Shown here: in pieces, positions 8,247 through 17,627 of the stretch
How positions within the stretch are numbered: the first letter of the stretch is position 1
Layout of the letters: every line of letters begins with the position of its first letter
Source of the DNA: Clostridiales bacterium
GTDB taxonomy: Bacteria; Bacillota; Clostridia; Saccharofermentanales; DTU023
Assembly: GCA_004556455.1 (NCBI GenBank)
Contig: SFGY01000004.1
Location: 124,001-188,000 of the forward strand
Direction: 5' to 3'
Length of the DNA: 64,000 nt
The notes under the pieces: generated by a model
The model's database searches: none
Told to the model about the DNA's origin: nothing
The model's input: the letters and a program-made list of their open reading frames with translations, nothing else
Translations under genes and position numbers: made by a program

Positions 8247-8867
8247 GTGATTGCGTTTATCGAAGGCAAAGTTCTGGAGAAGAATCCGGATTACCTCATT
8301 TTATTGCACGAGGGCGTGGGCTTTCGCCTCAACTATGACCCGCTGGCTGCAGGGCGTCTTCCTGAAGTGGGACAGGAAGCCCGGATTTACACCTATCTAC
8401 ATGTACGTGAAGACGAGCTCAGTCTCTATGCTTTTCCCACTTACGAAGAGAAGCAGCTTTTTGAACTGCTGCTCACGGTCAGTGGCTTTGGCCCCAGGAT
8501 TTCCAGTACCATGGTGGCTTCCATGCCCCCCGATCGTTTTGCTCTGGCGGTCGTTAATGGCGATGTTAAAGCGCTTTCCTCTGTTAAAGGGGTTGGCCGG
8601 AAATCCGCCGAGCGCCTTATTCTGGAACTCAAAGACAAATTAAAGAAACGTGCAGGACAAGTTCCCGCGGTTACTGCGGAAAATGCGGAGGCTGAGGCGG
8701 TCTTCAACGACACGGCTCATGAGGAAGTGCTCTCTGCCCTGCTGCTTCTTGGCTACAGTCAGAAGGAAGCCGCGGCAGCTTTGAGCCGGGTTTTGAAGAA
8801 CAGAGAGGATGTACCGAAACTTGAAGAGCTTATCCGTCTCTCTCTGCGGGAACTTGCTCCAGCCTGA
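8247..8867 (+). CDS. ruvA: Holliday junction branch migration protein RuvA
   Basis: Binds four-way junctions and loads RuvB. I place the start at GTG 8247 (MIAFIEGKVLEKNPDYLI), seventeen codons inside the longest frame, because AGGAAAGGTG lies just upstream (8232-8241) and RuvA proteins begin this way; this gives 206 residues, the usual length. Helix-hairpin-helix motifs are visible (LLTVSGFGPRISSTMV and LSSVKGVGRKSAERLILEL), and the C-terminal domain III that contacts RuvB is present (HEEVLSALLLLGYSQKEAAA). Confidence 0.96.
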   Translation: MIAFIEGKVLEKNPDYLILLHEGVGFRLNYDPLAAGRLPEVGQEARIYTYLHVREDELSLYAFPTYEEKQLFELLLTVSGFGPRISSTMVASMPPDRFALAVVNGDVKALSSVKGVGRKSAERLILELKDKLKKRAGQVPAVTAENAEAEAVFNDTAHEEVLSALLLLGYSQKEAAAALSRVLKNREDVPKLEELIRLSLRELAPA

Positions 8868-8906
8868 GGCAGGCCAGAACCTGATTTTTCAGCGGAGGAA
8901 TGAGTG

Positions 8907-10037
8907 ATGTCAGAAGAAGGTTATTTCAGCATATTTTCCGAAGATAACGCGTTTGAGGAGGAACCGGAAGAGCGCGTTATTTCCCGCGAGCTTCATAAGG
9001 CGGAGAGGGATGAGCCTTCCATGCGCCCAACGAGCTGGGACGAATACTATGGCCAGGACAAAATCAAGTCTAATCTGGAGGTTTTTATTAAGGCGGCTCT
9101 GAGCCGTGGAGAAGCTCTGGATCATGTTTTGCTCTATGGCCCTCCGGGGCTGGGCAAGACAACTCTGGCGGCGATTATCGCTAATGAATTAGGTGTCAGT
9201 CTCAAAATGACTTCGGGACCAGCGATAGAACGGCAAGGTGACCTTGCGGCCATGCTGACGAATCTGCAAGCGCACGACGTTCTTTTTATCGATGAGATTC
9301 ACCGCTTAAACCATGCTGTCGAAGAAGTGCTCTATCCCGCGATGGAAGACTATGCCCTCGACATCATGATCGGCAAAGGGCCTTCTGCGCGTTCGATCCG
9401 CCTGGATCTTCCGCCCTTTACTCTGATCGGTGCGACGACACGTGCGGGGCTTCTGACTTCGCCGCTGCGCGATCGCTTCGGCATGATCTGTCGCCTGGAG
9501 CTCTATCAGCCGAAGGACATTGCGCAGATTCTCCAGCGCAATGCCAATGTCCTCAAGATCGGTATCAGCGATGAGGGACTTAAAATTATCTCCGGCCGCT
9601 GCCGGGGTACACCGCGAATTGCCATCCGTATTCTGCGCCGCTTGCGTGACTTTGCTCAGGTGATGGGCAAGGATTGTATCGATGCAGACATCGCGGAAAA
9701 AGGACTTGCAGCTCTGGAGATTGACCATCTCGGCCTGGATTCCACGGATCTCACGCTCATGCGAAAGATGGCAGAGCTCTTTAACGGCGGACCCGTCGGG
9801 CTCGATACACTGGCTGCAATCACGGGAGAAGATCCGCGCACCATTGAAGATATCTACGAACCCTATCTCATGCAGATCGGCTATATCAGCAAGACCCCAC
9901 GCGGGCGCATCCTTTCCGAAGCCGCTTTCAAACATCTGGGAATCCCCTGGCCGGGTCCGGATAAGAGCGCTGAGCCTCCTGCAGACGCCGAAGGGTCTCG
10001 GGGAAAGCAAATCAGTTTCGAGGAAACACAAGAGTAG
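8907..10037 (+). CDS. ruvB: Holliday junction branch migration ATPase RuvB
   Basis: AAA+ motor that drives branch migration with RuvA. Walker A is GPPGLGKTT, Walker B LFIDEIHRL, sensor 1 GATTRAG and the arginine-finger region SPLRDRFG; the C-terminal winged helix contains YLMQIGYISKTPRGR. The N-terminal 35 residues are acidic and longer than usual. The ATG at 8907 is preferred over a GTG one codon earlier; GGAGGAA precedes it. 376 residues. The last gene of ruvCAB, converging with rqcH. Confidence 0.97.
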   Translation: MSEEGYFSIFSEDNAFEEEPEERVISRELHKAERDEPSMRPTSWDEYYGQDKIKSNLEVFIKAALSRGEALDHVLLYGPPGLGKTTLAAIIANELGVSLKMTSGPAIERQGDLAAMLTNLQAHDVLFIDEIHRLNHAVEEVLYPAMEDYALDIMIGKGPSARSIRLDLPPFTLIGATTRAGLLTSPLRDRFGMICRLELYQPKDIAQILQRNANVLKIGISDEGLKIISGRCRGTPRIAIRILRRLRDFAQVMGKDCIDADIAEKGLAALEIDHLGLDSTDLTLMRKMAELFNGGPVGLDTLAAITGEDPRTIEDIYEPYLMQIGYISKTPRGRILSEAAFKHLGIPWPGPDKSAEPPADAEGSRGKQISFEETQE

Positions 10038-10153
10038 AGCGGAGGGGCAGGCCGCTTCGTGCTCCTGCTCAGTCCACTATCCTGACATGTTCTCTTCCTG
10101 GCGTGAATTTTTAAGTGACAAGCCTGAGCAGAGTCCGCCTTAAGCCGGAGCAG

Positions 10154-12056
10154 CTACGCTTTTTCTTTTCCTTCTTCAGCGGGGCTTAGAAAGTCATGAG
10201 GGTTTCTTGCTTCCACGTAGATGGTCTTAAAGTTTTTATAAATCAGGTGGCCGGGTTTAGCGCCTCTGGCCTTGGAAAGATTTTTTACGGGACAGTAGTC
10301 AATTTCGACTTTGCCGCCTGAGTTTGCGCGATTAGCAGACGAAAACCAGGCGGCGACAGAGGCCGCATCCTCAATGGAGAGTTCATCGGCTTCACGGCCA
10401 TCCAGATGCAGCACGACGTGTGAACCAGGGATGTTGTGGGCGTGAAACCAAAGATCATTTTGATGGGATTTGCGAAGACTCAGCTGTTCATTTTCAAGGT
10501 TGTTGTGAAAAATACGCCCGGAAATTATGCGAAACCGGGGAGGCTTCAACTTGCTTCTGCTTCTTTTCGGGCAAAGTATTCCGGGCTTTTTTCTTTTTAC
10601 GTGAGGAAGGACGTCCAGGATTGAGCCTGTCTTTTAACGGGCGTTCGGCTTTTTCACTTCGCTGTTCTGCCATGCCTTCAGGCCGTAGTTCATGCCGTAT
10701 TTCATCTTCGACAGCCTGAATATCCTCAGGGTTTTCGGCGCGTTCAAGGGCAACGGCCAGACTTTCGATCCATGCTTCTTCAGCGCGGTCTTTCCTGAGA
10801 AAAGTTTCTGCGTGACGTCGCTTTTCTTCGGCCTTGCGATAATGTTTAAAAAAGCGTTCAACGTTTCCGGGAAGGTTCAGGGAGGGATCCAGGGGGATGA
10901 GCAGCTCTTTTCCATCAGGATCATAGTAGTTCTTCACACTCACATGGGAAGGGCGATCTGTCCTGCCCTTAAAGGCGTAAAGTGAGGCCTGTAAAAGTTC
11001 GCCATAAAGACGATATTGTCCGGCTTTTTCACCTTCACGCAGATCTTCTTCGTGGAGGCTCAGCTTGCGGCTGTTTTGTTTGCGAATCCGGCTCAGACGT
11101 TTTACCGCAGCTTTTTTCTGCTCTATAAAGCGAAGTTTGCGTTCGCGGGCTTCATAAAATTCATCCATGGCGGCAGAAAGAGAGGCACATTCTTTGAGCC
11201 GAGGCAGGAGGGTCAGGGGCAGGGCATGAAAGTCATAAACGGAGGTGTCACCGGGGCGACTGGCGTAGAGGGAGGGTCGTGCCTCGCAGGCGGCACATTG
11301 TGTGAGGAGCGTGCCGAGGGCTGCGGCGAGGACTTTCTCTTCATCGTCCTTAAGCTCGGCAAAAGTCATTTCTTCAGGAAGCCTGGCACGAAACAGGAGT
11401 TCGCGGACGAGCAGTGGAGAAAAGCCGCCAAGCGTGTCCATAAAGAGATGATAAAGATTCTTGTCTGTGCTGCCGTCCAGGAGAAAAGAGGGGATTTTTC
11501 CATTTTCAAGTTCCCTTTGCCCTTGGGCAAGAATCAGGCTGACAGAGTGTTTATTCTGTCTGGGAGGTTCCAGGTAGGGCCGGGCAGGCATAAGTTCGCG
11601 CAGGCGATTTACGGAGTGGTCAATATGTCTGATGGCATCGTGAATGATTTTATCTTCTGAGAGCAGGATCAGATTGGAGTGACGACCGGTAAGTTCAGCG
11701 ACCAGGCGTTTTTCACAGAGATCTCCATATTCATTGCGCACCTGTATGAGCAGGGAGAAGACACGTTCGCCTTCTTCGTGTTCGAGTCCGATGATTTCCC
11801 CGCCGGTCAGAAGCTTGCGCAGCAGCATGCAAAAAGCGGGCGCTAACTTGGGGTTTGGACCAGCTTTGCGGCGCAGGTAGGCCCTGGGTGCTGAGGGGTT
11901 TGCGGAGAGAAAAAGCTGTTCCTGACGACCGCTTTGCCAGAGATGCAAGCTGAGATCATAGGCCGCTGGCTGAAAAATACGGTTGATCCGCGATCCAATA
12001 AGTTCTTCGCTCAATTCCCTGCAGAGAAAATCTGTCGTTATTCCGTCGAGAGGCAT
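10154..12056 (-). pseudogene. rqcH: NFACT/RqcH-family ribosome quality control protein, split by a frameshift
   Basis: RqcH binds stalled 50S subunits and adds C-terminal alanine tails. The first frame (10494-12056) starts MPLDGITTDFLCRELSEELI behind GAAGGAT and contains NFACT-N and the coiled-coil middle domain. The NFACT-R domain (residues reading NDLWFHAHNIPGSHVVLHLD) lies in the next frame, ending at 10154. The frames meet around 10535-10549, where KQKQVEA must continue as PPRFRIISGR; without a shift translation ends at 10494. A one-base change explains it. Whether this is mutation, sequencing error or programmed shifting cannot be told here. The normal GRNN-type motif at the start of NFACT-R is also altered (GRIFHNN). 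Confidence 0.8.
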
Positions 12057-12102
12057 AGAGATCCTTCTTTCACAGGCGATGTGCCCGTCCATTTCACTGT
12101 GA

Positions 12103-12108
12103 TATAAT
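12103..12108 (+). promoter_or_regulatory. Probable -10 box for the small membrane protein/nagB pair
   Basis: TATAAT at 12103-12108 lies 19 bases before the start at 12128. No convincing -35 box at 17 bp is visible. The region also carries the start of rqcH on the other strand, so promoters here are divergent. Confidence 0.4.
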
Positions 12109-12127
12109 AACAAAATTGGAGGGAAAG

Positions 12128-12448
12128 ATGGCCGAAACAAGACGAAAGAGTGCCAGTGAGAAGAAGTGCCGCAGCAGATATGGCAGAGCAAAGCCGACGC
12201 CAGAAAAATCGCCGGATCAAAGGGCTTTTAGCAGCCTTTTTTCTTTTTTCAGAGAAAAGGCTCTGGGCAGAAGCCTGCTTTGCCTGTTCCTTCTGCTTGT
12301 GCTGCCGGCGTTGAATTTACTCCTTTCCTGGAATCAGCTTGATCGCTTCCTTTTGTTTTGCGGGCTTGAACTTCTGGCTTTACTGATCATTGCCTGGAGT
12401 CTCTTTCTCTACCGCCGACACCAGAATTCCGGGAGGAAAAATGAATGA
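12128..12448 (+). CDS. Small two-helix membrane protein of unknown function
   Basis: A 106-residue protein with a basic, probably cytoplasmic N-terminus of about 45 residues rich in Lys, Arg and Ser, then two transmembrane segments (SLLCLFLLLVLPALNLLLSW and FLLFCGLELLALLIIAWSLF) and a short basic tail. The ATG at 12128 is preceded by GGAGGGAAAG. The stop overlaps the nagB start as ATGA, so the two are translationally coupled. I do not recognise a family and give no function. Confidence 0.65.
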   Translation: MAETRRKSASEKKCRSRYGRAKPTPEKSPDQRAFSSLFSFFREKALGRSLLCLFLLLVLPALNLLLSWNQLDRFLLFCGLELLALLIIAWSLFLYRRHQNSGRKNE

Positions 12449-13179
12449 AACTGCTGGTCTGCAATGATTACGATGAAATGAGCAAGAAGGCGGCTGCCCT
12501 GATTGCAGCTCAGGTCAAATTGTTCCCTGAGAGCATTCTCGGTCTGGCGACCGGATCAACACCCATCGGAACCTATGACGAGCTGATTCGCCTGTATAAT
12601 GCCGGGGAGATTGATTTCTCTGAGATTGAAACGGTCAACCTCGATGAATATGTTGGTCTGGGACCGGATCATGAGCAGAGCTACCGTCACTTTATGAATA
12701 AGCAGCTTTTTAATCATGTCAATATTGACCCTGAAATGACGCATGTGCCGAATGGGCTCGCAGCCAATCCGGAGGAAGAAGCGGAAAACTATGAGATGAT
12801 GGTCGAGTGCCTCGGCGGCATTGACTTGCAGGTCCTGGGGCTTGGTCCCAACGGACATATCGGTTTCAATGAGCCTGACAGTTTCTTTACCCCGGCGACG
12901 CATGTCGTTAACTTGAGCAAAGAAACCATCGATGCCAATTCACGTTTCTTTGCCTCGCGCGCTGAGGTTCCTCATCAGGCCATTACCCTTGGGGTCAAAC
13001 AAATTATGCAGGCTGGCAAGATCATTTTGCTGGTGAATGGAGAGAAGAAGGCCAGAGCTTTGAAAGCAGCGGTTACAGGGCCTGTTACCCCTGACCTTCC
13101 CGCCTCGATTCTGCAATTGCATCCGGATTGTACGGTTTTTGCCGATGAAGCGGCCTGCGAGTGGATTTACGATGATTGA
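12445..13179 (+). CDS. nagB: Glucosamine-6-phosphate deaminase
   Basis: Converts glucosamine 6-phosphate to fructose 6-phosphate and ammonia, the last step of amino-sugar use. It is 244 residues, with LGLATGSTPIGTY (phosphate-binding loop), VNLDEYVGL (D67, ring-opening base) and LGLGPNGHIGFNEP (H138, E143), all as in characterised enzymes. It is coupled to the upstream membrane protein and ends just before a clear terminator. No nagA lies in the window. Confidence 0.96.
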   Translation: MKLLVCNDYDEMSKKAAALIAAQVKLFPESILGLATGSTPIGTYDELIRLYNAGEIDFSEIETVNLDEYVGLGPDHEQSYRHFMNKQLFNHVNIDPEMTHVPNGLAANPEEEAENYEMMVECLGGIDLQVLGLGPNGHIGFNEPDSFFTPATHVVNLSKETIDANSRFFASRAEVPHQAITLGVKQIMQAGKIILLVNGEKKARALKAAVTGPVTPDLPASILQLHPDCTVFADEAACEWIYDD

Positions 13180-13213
13180 GTCTGCCGCCCAGGGATAGAC
13201 TGAAGAACCATGA

Positions 13214-13242
13214 GGAGCAGATCATCGATCTGTTCCTTTTTT
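13214..13242 (+). terminator. Rho-independent terminator after nagB
   Basis: GGAGCAGATC pairs with GATCTGTTCC (one G-T pair) around a three-base loop, followed by a run of six T. Confidence 0.85.
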
Positions 13243-13260
13243 ATTACTTTCCCCATTATG

Positions 13261-13307
13261 TGCAAAACAGCTTATTTCAAGAATATGCAAAACAGGTCAT
13301 TTGCAAG
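13261..13307. repeat. Two 25-bp-spaced TGCAAA repeats, possible operator
   Basis: TGCAAAACAGCTTATTTCAA (13261-13280) and TGCAAAACAGGTCATTTGCA (13286-13305) are near copies 25 bp apart. The second is a symmetrical TGCAAA-8-TTTGCA inverted repeat. They lie 60-105 bases upstream of the predicted opp promoter, and a further ATGCAAAAG occurs at 13336. The layout fits binding sites for a dimeric regulator. Confidence 0.45.
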
Positions 13308-13366
13308 GCATAAAGTCAAATAAATATTGAGCAGTATGCAAAAGATAACCGTTTTTGGCCAAACTG

Positions 13367-13395
13367 TTGAATTTTCATGCGCTCTGCACTAAACT
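13367..13395 (+). promoter_or_regulatory. Predicted opp promoter
   Basis: TTGAAT (13367-13372), a 17-base spacer and TAAACT (13390-13395) give a good sigma-A-type promoter. The leader to oppB would be about 75 bases. Confidence 0.6.
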
Positions 13396-13478
13396 AAAAA
13401 CAACTTCTTTTTGCAAGACGCTGCTCTGCTTTACTGCTTATGCAGACTTGCCTGATTCAGAGAAGTGGGGGAGGATTT

Positions 13479-14393
13479 ATGTGGAGTTATATCGTCAAAC
13501 GCGTTCTGCTTGCGCTGCTGACGGTGTTCATCGTCATTGCGATTACGTTTTTTACGATGCACGCCATACCGGGCGGACCTTTTAATAAAGAAAAAGCGTC
13601 AACCCCGGCGGTTAAAGCCGTGTTGGAAAGCCGTTTTAATCTCGACAAACCCGTTGGAGAGCAATTTCTGCTCTATATGGAGAATGCTTTTCTCAAAGGG
13701 GATTTCGGGATTTCCACGAAAAATGGACGCGAGATTTCCGAAACGATGAAAAACACCTTTGGTATTTCTGCCAAACTGGGAGGGATGAGTGCCGCTGTCG
13801 CTTTGATTTCAGGAACGGTTTTTGGTGTGATTGCTGCGCTTTACCGTAACCGCTGGCCGGATCGCCTGATTATTTTTCTGACCACTTTTTTCGTTTCGGT
13901 TCCCAGTTTTGTCCTGGCCACCATGCTGCTCCTCATCTTCTGTCTGAAGCTGGGCTGGTTTCCGGTTTTCCGGGCAGGTGATCCCAGCTATGTGTTGCCG
14001 GTTCTTTCGCTGTCCATGTACCCCGCGGCCTACATCACCCGTCTGACCAAGTCGAGCATGCTCGATGTGCTGGGTGAAGACTATATTCGCACGGCACGGG
14101 CCAAAGGCGTCAGCAGCAAAAGTGTGCTCTTCAAGCATGCACTGCGCAATGCGATTCTTCCGGTAATTACCTATCTTGGACCGATGCTGGCGTATACCCT
14201 GACCGGTTCTATGGTGGTCGAGACCGTTTTCAGTATCGGCGGTATGGGTCGTGAATTTGTCCAGGGCATTTTGAATCGCGATTACTCCATGATTATGGGC
14301 TGTACGGTTTTTCTGGCCTGTCTCATGGTGGTGATGAATCTCATCTGCGATATTGTTTACAAATTCGTTGATCCGCGGATCGACTTTAGTTAG
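13479..14393 (+). CDS. oppB: Oligopeptide ABC transporter permease OppB
   Basis: One of the two membrane subunits of a peptide importer. It opens MWSYIVKRVLLALLTVFIVI, the first membrane helix, and has the extracytoplasmic segment FNKEKASTPAVKAVLESRFN typical of OppB/DppB. The coupling loop that contacts the ATPases is YIRTARAKGVSSKSVLFKHA, and the protein ends KFVDPRIDFS. The ATG at 13479 is used because GGGGGAGG lies four bases before it. 304 residues. First gene of oppBCDFA. Confidence 0.94.
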   Translation: MWSYIVKRVLLALLTVFIVIAITFFTMHAIPGGPFNKEKASTPAVKAVLESRFNLDKPVGEQFLLYMENAFLKGDFGISTKNGREISETMKNTFGISAKLGGMSAAVALISGTVFGVIAALYRNRWPDRLIIFLTTFFVSVPSFVLATMLLLIFCLKLGWFPVFRAGDPSYVLPVLSLSMYPAAYITRLTKSSMLDVLGEDYIRTARAKGVSSKSVLFKHALRNAILPVITYLGPMLAYTLTGSMVVETVFSIGGMGREFVQGILNRDYSMIMGCTVFLACLMVVMNLICDIVYKFVDPRIDFS

Positions 14394-14407
14394 AGAGGGA
14401 CGTTACG

Positions 14408-15544
14408 ATGGCAGAAAATAAAATGACATCCCAGGTTAAGGGCTCTGCCCCTGAGCAGAACGAACGCCCCAGCTTCGAGGCTAAAGAGCTTCTGCGCAAG
14501 CGTGTCCTGAGCCTGCAGCCGGATCTGTCGGTTTTTGAGCCGGCTTCCGAAAAAGACAAAGCCCAGCAGGAAGTGATGCGTCCCTCATCCACTTTTCTGA
14601 AAGACGGCATCAAGAATTTCCGCAAAAATAAATTGGCGATGTCGATGTTCTTTATTCTGATGGCTTTGATCATCCTCATCTTCCTTACGCCCTACATCAA
14701 TCCATACGGTTATGATGAAGTCATTCGCATCAATGGACGTCGCGATAAGAGCCTTGCCAACCTTGGCCCTCTGCAGTGGTCTAAGATGGAACAGAAAGAA
14801 ATCGATCAGGGCGTAAAGCTGTATCCCCATCTCTTTGGCACCGATTCGGTGGGACGCGATTATTATGTACGCTGTATGGTCGGAACAAAAATTTCACTCG
14901 GCGTGGGCTTCTTTGCCAGTCTCATCGTCCTGGTCATCGGCTTGATTTATGGCTCTGTGGCGGGTTATCTGGGGGGCAAAGTCGATCTGATCATGATGCG
15001 CATTGTCGATATCATCTATGCTCTGCCGGACACCCTGATTATTATCCTGCTTTCTGTGGTTTTGAGAGAAGTGCTTAAGGATAAGATTCAGGGAACCATC
15101 TTCGCTACAGTCGGCACAAACATGCTGAGTTTATTTATTGTCTTCGGTCTGCTTTATTGGGTGGGCATGGCTCGCCTGGTGCGCGGCCAGATTCTGACTC
15201 TGCGTGAAATGGACTTTGTTATGGCGGCTGAATCGATTGGGGCGAACAAACGCCGCATCATTCGCCGACACGTCCTGCCGAACTGTATCAGCGTGATTAT
15301 TATTTCAACGGCTTTGCAGATTCCTTCGGCGATCTTCACGGAAAGTTTTCTTTCTTTCCTGGGCCTTGGTGTCGCTGTGCCGACGCCTTCGCTTGGCTCC
15401 CTGGCCAACGACGCCCGCGAAAGTATTCAGAGTTATCCGCATAAGCTGGTCTTTCCCTCGATCCTGATCTGTCTTCTGGTGTTGTCTTTGAACATCATTG
15501 GAGATGGCCTCCGCGATGCCTTCGATCCGAAATTGAGAAAGTAG
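14408..15544 (+). CDS. oppC: Oligopeptide ABC transporter permease OppC
   Basis: Second permease subunit, 378 residues. A cytoplasmic N-terminal tail of about 65 residues precedes the first helix (MSMFFILMALIILIFLTPYI). The external loop includes HLFGTDSVGRDYYVR, diagnostic for OppC/DppC, and the ATPase-coupling EAA loop is AAESIGANKRRIIRRHVLPN. The end is GDGLRDAFDPKLRK. It lies 14 bases after oppB. Confidence 0.94.
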   Translation: MAENKMTSQVKGSAPEQNERPSFEAKELLRKRVLSLQPDLSVFEPASEKDKAQQEVMRPSSTFLKDGIKNFRKNKLAMSMFFILMALIILIFLTPYINPYGYDEVIRINGRRDKSLANLGPLQWSKMEQKEIDQGVKLYPHLFGTDSVGRDYYVRCMVGTKISLGVGFFASLIVLVIGLIYGSVAGYLGGKVDLIMMRIVDIIYALPDTLIIILLSVVLREVLKDKIQGTIFATVGTNMLSLFIVFGLLYWVGMARLVRGQILTLREMDFVMAAESIGANKRRIIRRHVLPNCISVIIISTALQIPSAIFTESFLSFLGLGVAVPTPSLGSLANDARESIQSYPHKLVFPSILICLLVLSLNIIGDGLRDAFDPKLRK

Positions 15545-15554
15545 GGTCTTGCCC

Positions 15555-16619
15555 ATGTCAGATTTTCTATTACAAGTCAAAAACCTTCACACCTCATTCT
15601 TTACCGATTCCGGCGAAGTCAAAGCCGTCAACGGCATCTCTTTTGACCTTCCTCACGGTAAAATCCTTGGCATTGTCGGTGAGTCGGGCAGCGGTAAAAG
15701 TGTGACGGCCTATTCCATTATGCAAATCCTGCAGTTCCCCGGGCGAGTTATTGAAGGCGAAGTGCTCCTGGATGGGACGGATCTCCTGAAGCTCAGCAAA
15801 AAAGAGATGCAGAAAATCCGTGGGGATAAAATCTCCATGATATTTCAGGATCCCATGACCTCGCTGAACCCGGTCTTTACCATTGGCAATCAGATAGGAG
15901 AAGCGATCAAACTGCACACGGACTTACGTGGCAGCGATGTCCAGAAACGCACCCTTGAACTCTTGAGTCTGGTTGGTATCAATGAACCTGAAAGACGCAT
16001 CTTACAGTACCCCTTTGAGTTTTCCGGCGGCATGCGTCAGCGCGCCATGATTGCCATGGCTCTGGCCTGCGAGCCGGATCTGCTCATCGCCGATGAACCG
16101 ACGACGGCCCTTGACGTCACTATCCAGGCACAGATCATTGAGCTGATTCAGAGCCTGCAAAAGAAGCTGGGCATGGCCGTCATCATGATTACGCATGACC
16201 TTGGCGTCATCGCGAGTATCTGTGATGAGATCATTGTCATGTATGCCGGCGGTATCTGCGAACGCGGCGATGCTGACGATATCTTTTACCAGCCCAAACA
16301 TTCCTATACGCGGGGGCTTCTCAATTCGATTCCGAAAGTTAGCAAAAGCTCGGAGCGCCTGGTGCCTATTCATGGAACACCGATTGACCTGCTCAATCTT
16401 CCGCCGGGCTGTCCCTTTGCCCCGCGCTGCAAGGAGGCTATGAATATCTGCCTCAGAGAGCATCCGGAGGAATGGCATATCGGCGGCCGTCACTACGCCT
16501 CCTGCTGGGCGAATGCCCGCGACCTTCTTGCGGAAAGCGGCGATCTGAAAGTTTCGGCAAAAACAGGTCAAACAGAAACGGAACCCCCCACAGACCGGGA
16601 GACGGAGGTAGATTCATGA
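15555..16619 (+). CDS. oppD: Oligopeptide ABC transporter ATPase OppD
   Basis: ATP-binding subunit, 354 residues. Walker A is GESGSGKS, the Q-loop MIFQDPMTSLNP, the ABC signature FSGGMRQR and Walker B LLIADEPTTALD, with the H-loop in ITHDLG. The C-terminal oligopeptide-transporter domain has the cysteine pattern GCPFAPRCKEAMNIC plus a later Cys, which in related proteins can hold an iron-sulfur cluster. The ATG at 15555 is used rather than the TTG two codons earlier. Its stop overlaps oppF. Confidence 0.95.
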   Translation: MSDFLLQVKNLHTSFFTDSGEVKAVNGISFDLPHGKILGIVGESGSGKSVTAYSIMQILQFPGRVIEGEVLLDGTDLLKLSKKEMQKIRGDKISMIFQDPMTSLNPVFTIGNQIGEAIKLHTDLRGSDVQKRTLELLSLVGINEPERRILQYPFEFSGGMRQRAMIAMALACEPDLLIADEPTTALDVTIQAQIIELIQSLQKKLGMAVIMITHDLGVIASICDEIIVMYAGGICERGDADDIFYQPKHSYTRGLLNSIPKVSKSSERLVPIHGTPIDLLNLPPGCPFAPRCKEAMNICLREHPEEWHIGGRHYASCWANARDLLAESGDLKVSAKTGQTETEPPTDRETEVDS

Positions 16620-17575
16620 GTGAATATATAGTCGAAGTCGATCATCTCAAAAAATATTTCCCCGTCAAAACCGGTATGTTCAGCTCCGTTTCCTTAAAGG
16701 CTGTCGATGACGTCAGCTTTAAAATTAAAAAAGGGGAGACACTGGGGCTGGTCGGAGAGTCCGGCTGCGGCAAAACAACGGTTGGTCGAACCCTGCTGCA
16801 CCTTTATGAGCCGACAGACGGAACGGTGCTCTTTGATGGAAAGGAAATTACTAAAAAGAATCTTCTGGAAATTCGCAAGGATATGCAGATGGTCTTTCAG
16901 GATCCGTATTCTTCGCTGAACCCTCGCATGACCGTCGAGGATATTATTGGCGAACCTCTGGACGTCCATCATCTCTGCAAATCGAGGAAAGAACGCCGTG
17001 AACGCATTCGCCAGCTCATGACCCTGGTTGGCCTGAATGCAGAACACGCTACACGCTATGCCCACGAATTTTCCGGCGGCCAGCGCCAGCGCATCGGCAT
17101 TGCCAGAGCTCTTGCCGTTGATCCCAGGTTCATCGTCTGCGATGAATCGGTCTCTGCTTTGGACGTTTCTATCCAGGCGCAGATTCTTAACATGTTCAAG
17201 GATCTGCAGGAAAAACTGGGCCTTTCCTATCTCTTTATCGCTCACGACATCCTTGTCGTCACATATATGAGCGACCGTGTGGCGGTCATGTATCTGGGCA
17301 AACTTATTGAGCTTGCCGAGACCAACGAAATTAACGATCACCCCACCCATCCTTACACCCGTTCGCTTTTCTCGGCTGTTCCGATTCCCGACCCCAAAAC
17401 AGCCCGGGAGAGCCAACGCATCGTCCTTGAGGGCGACGTGCCAAGCCCGCTCAATATGCCGAGTGGCTGTGCCTTCCGCACGCGCTGCCCTTATGCGACA
17501 GAACAATGTGCCGCCGAAATGCCCCCGCTGGTCGATCGGGGTTCCGGACATTTCGTTGCCTGCTGGAATAAGTAG
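16616..17575 (+). CDS. oppF: Oligopeptide ABC transporter ATPase OppF
   Basis: Second ATPase subunit, 319 residues, pairing with OppD. Walker A GESGCGKTT, Q-loop MVFQDPYSSLNPR, signature FSGGQRQRIGIARAL, Walker B FIVCDESVSALD and the H-loop in IAHDI are all present, and the C-terminal cysteine cluster (GCAFRTRCPYATEQC) is intact. ATG at 16616 overlaps the oppD stop (ATGA) and has GGAGG upstream, so translation is coupled. Confidence 0.95.
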   Translation: MSEYIVEVDHLKKYFPVKTGMFSSVSLKAVDDVSFKIKKGETLGLVGESGCGKTTVGRTLLHLYEPTDGTVLFDGKEITKKNLLEIRKDMQMVFQDPYSSLNPRMTVEDIIGEPLDVHHLCKSRKERRERIRQLMTLVGLNAEHATRYAHEFSGGQRQRIGIARALAVDPRFIVCDESVSALDVSIQAQILNMFKDLQEKLGLSYLFIAHDILVVTYMSDRVAVMYLGKLIELAETNEINDHPTHPYTRSLFSAVPIPDPKTARESQRIVLEGDVPSPLNMPSGCAFRTRCPYATEQCAAEMPPLVDRGSGHFVACWNK

Positions 17576-17627
17576 GAGCGAAGAAGATCACAGGTCATGC
17601 CTGACGGCAATACTTCAGGAGGAAGTT

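Noticed and set aside
16694..17551. A 285-codon minus-strand frame opposite oppF
   Set aside because: A shadow of the oppF coding sequence; motif content is all on the plus strand.
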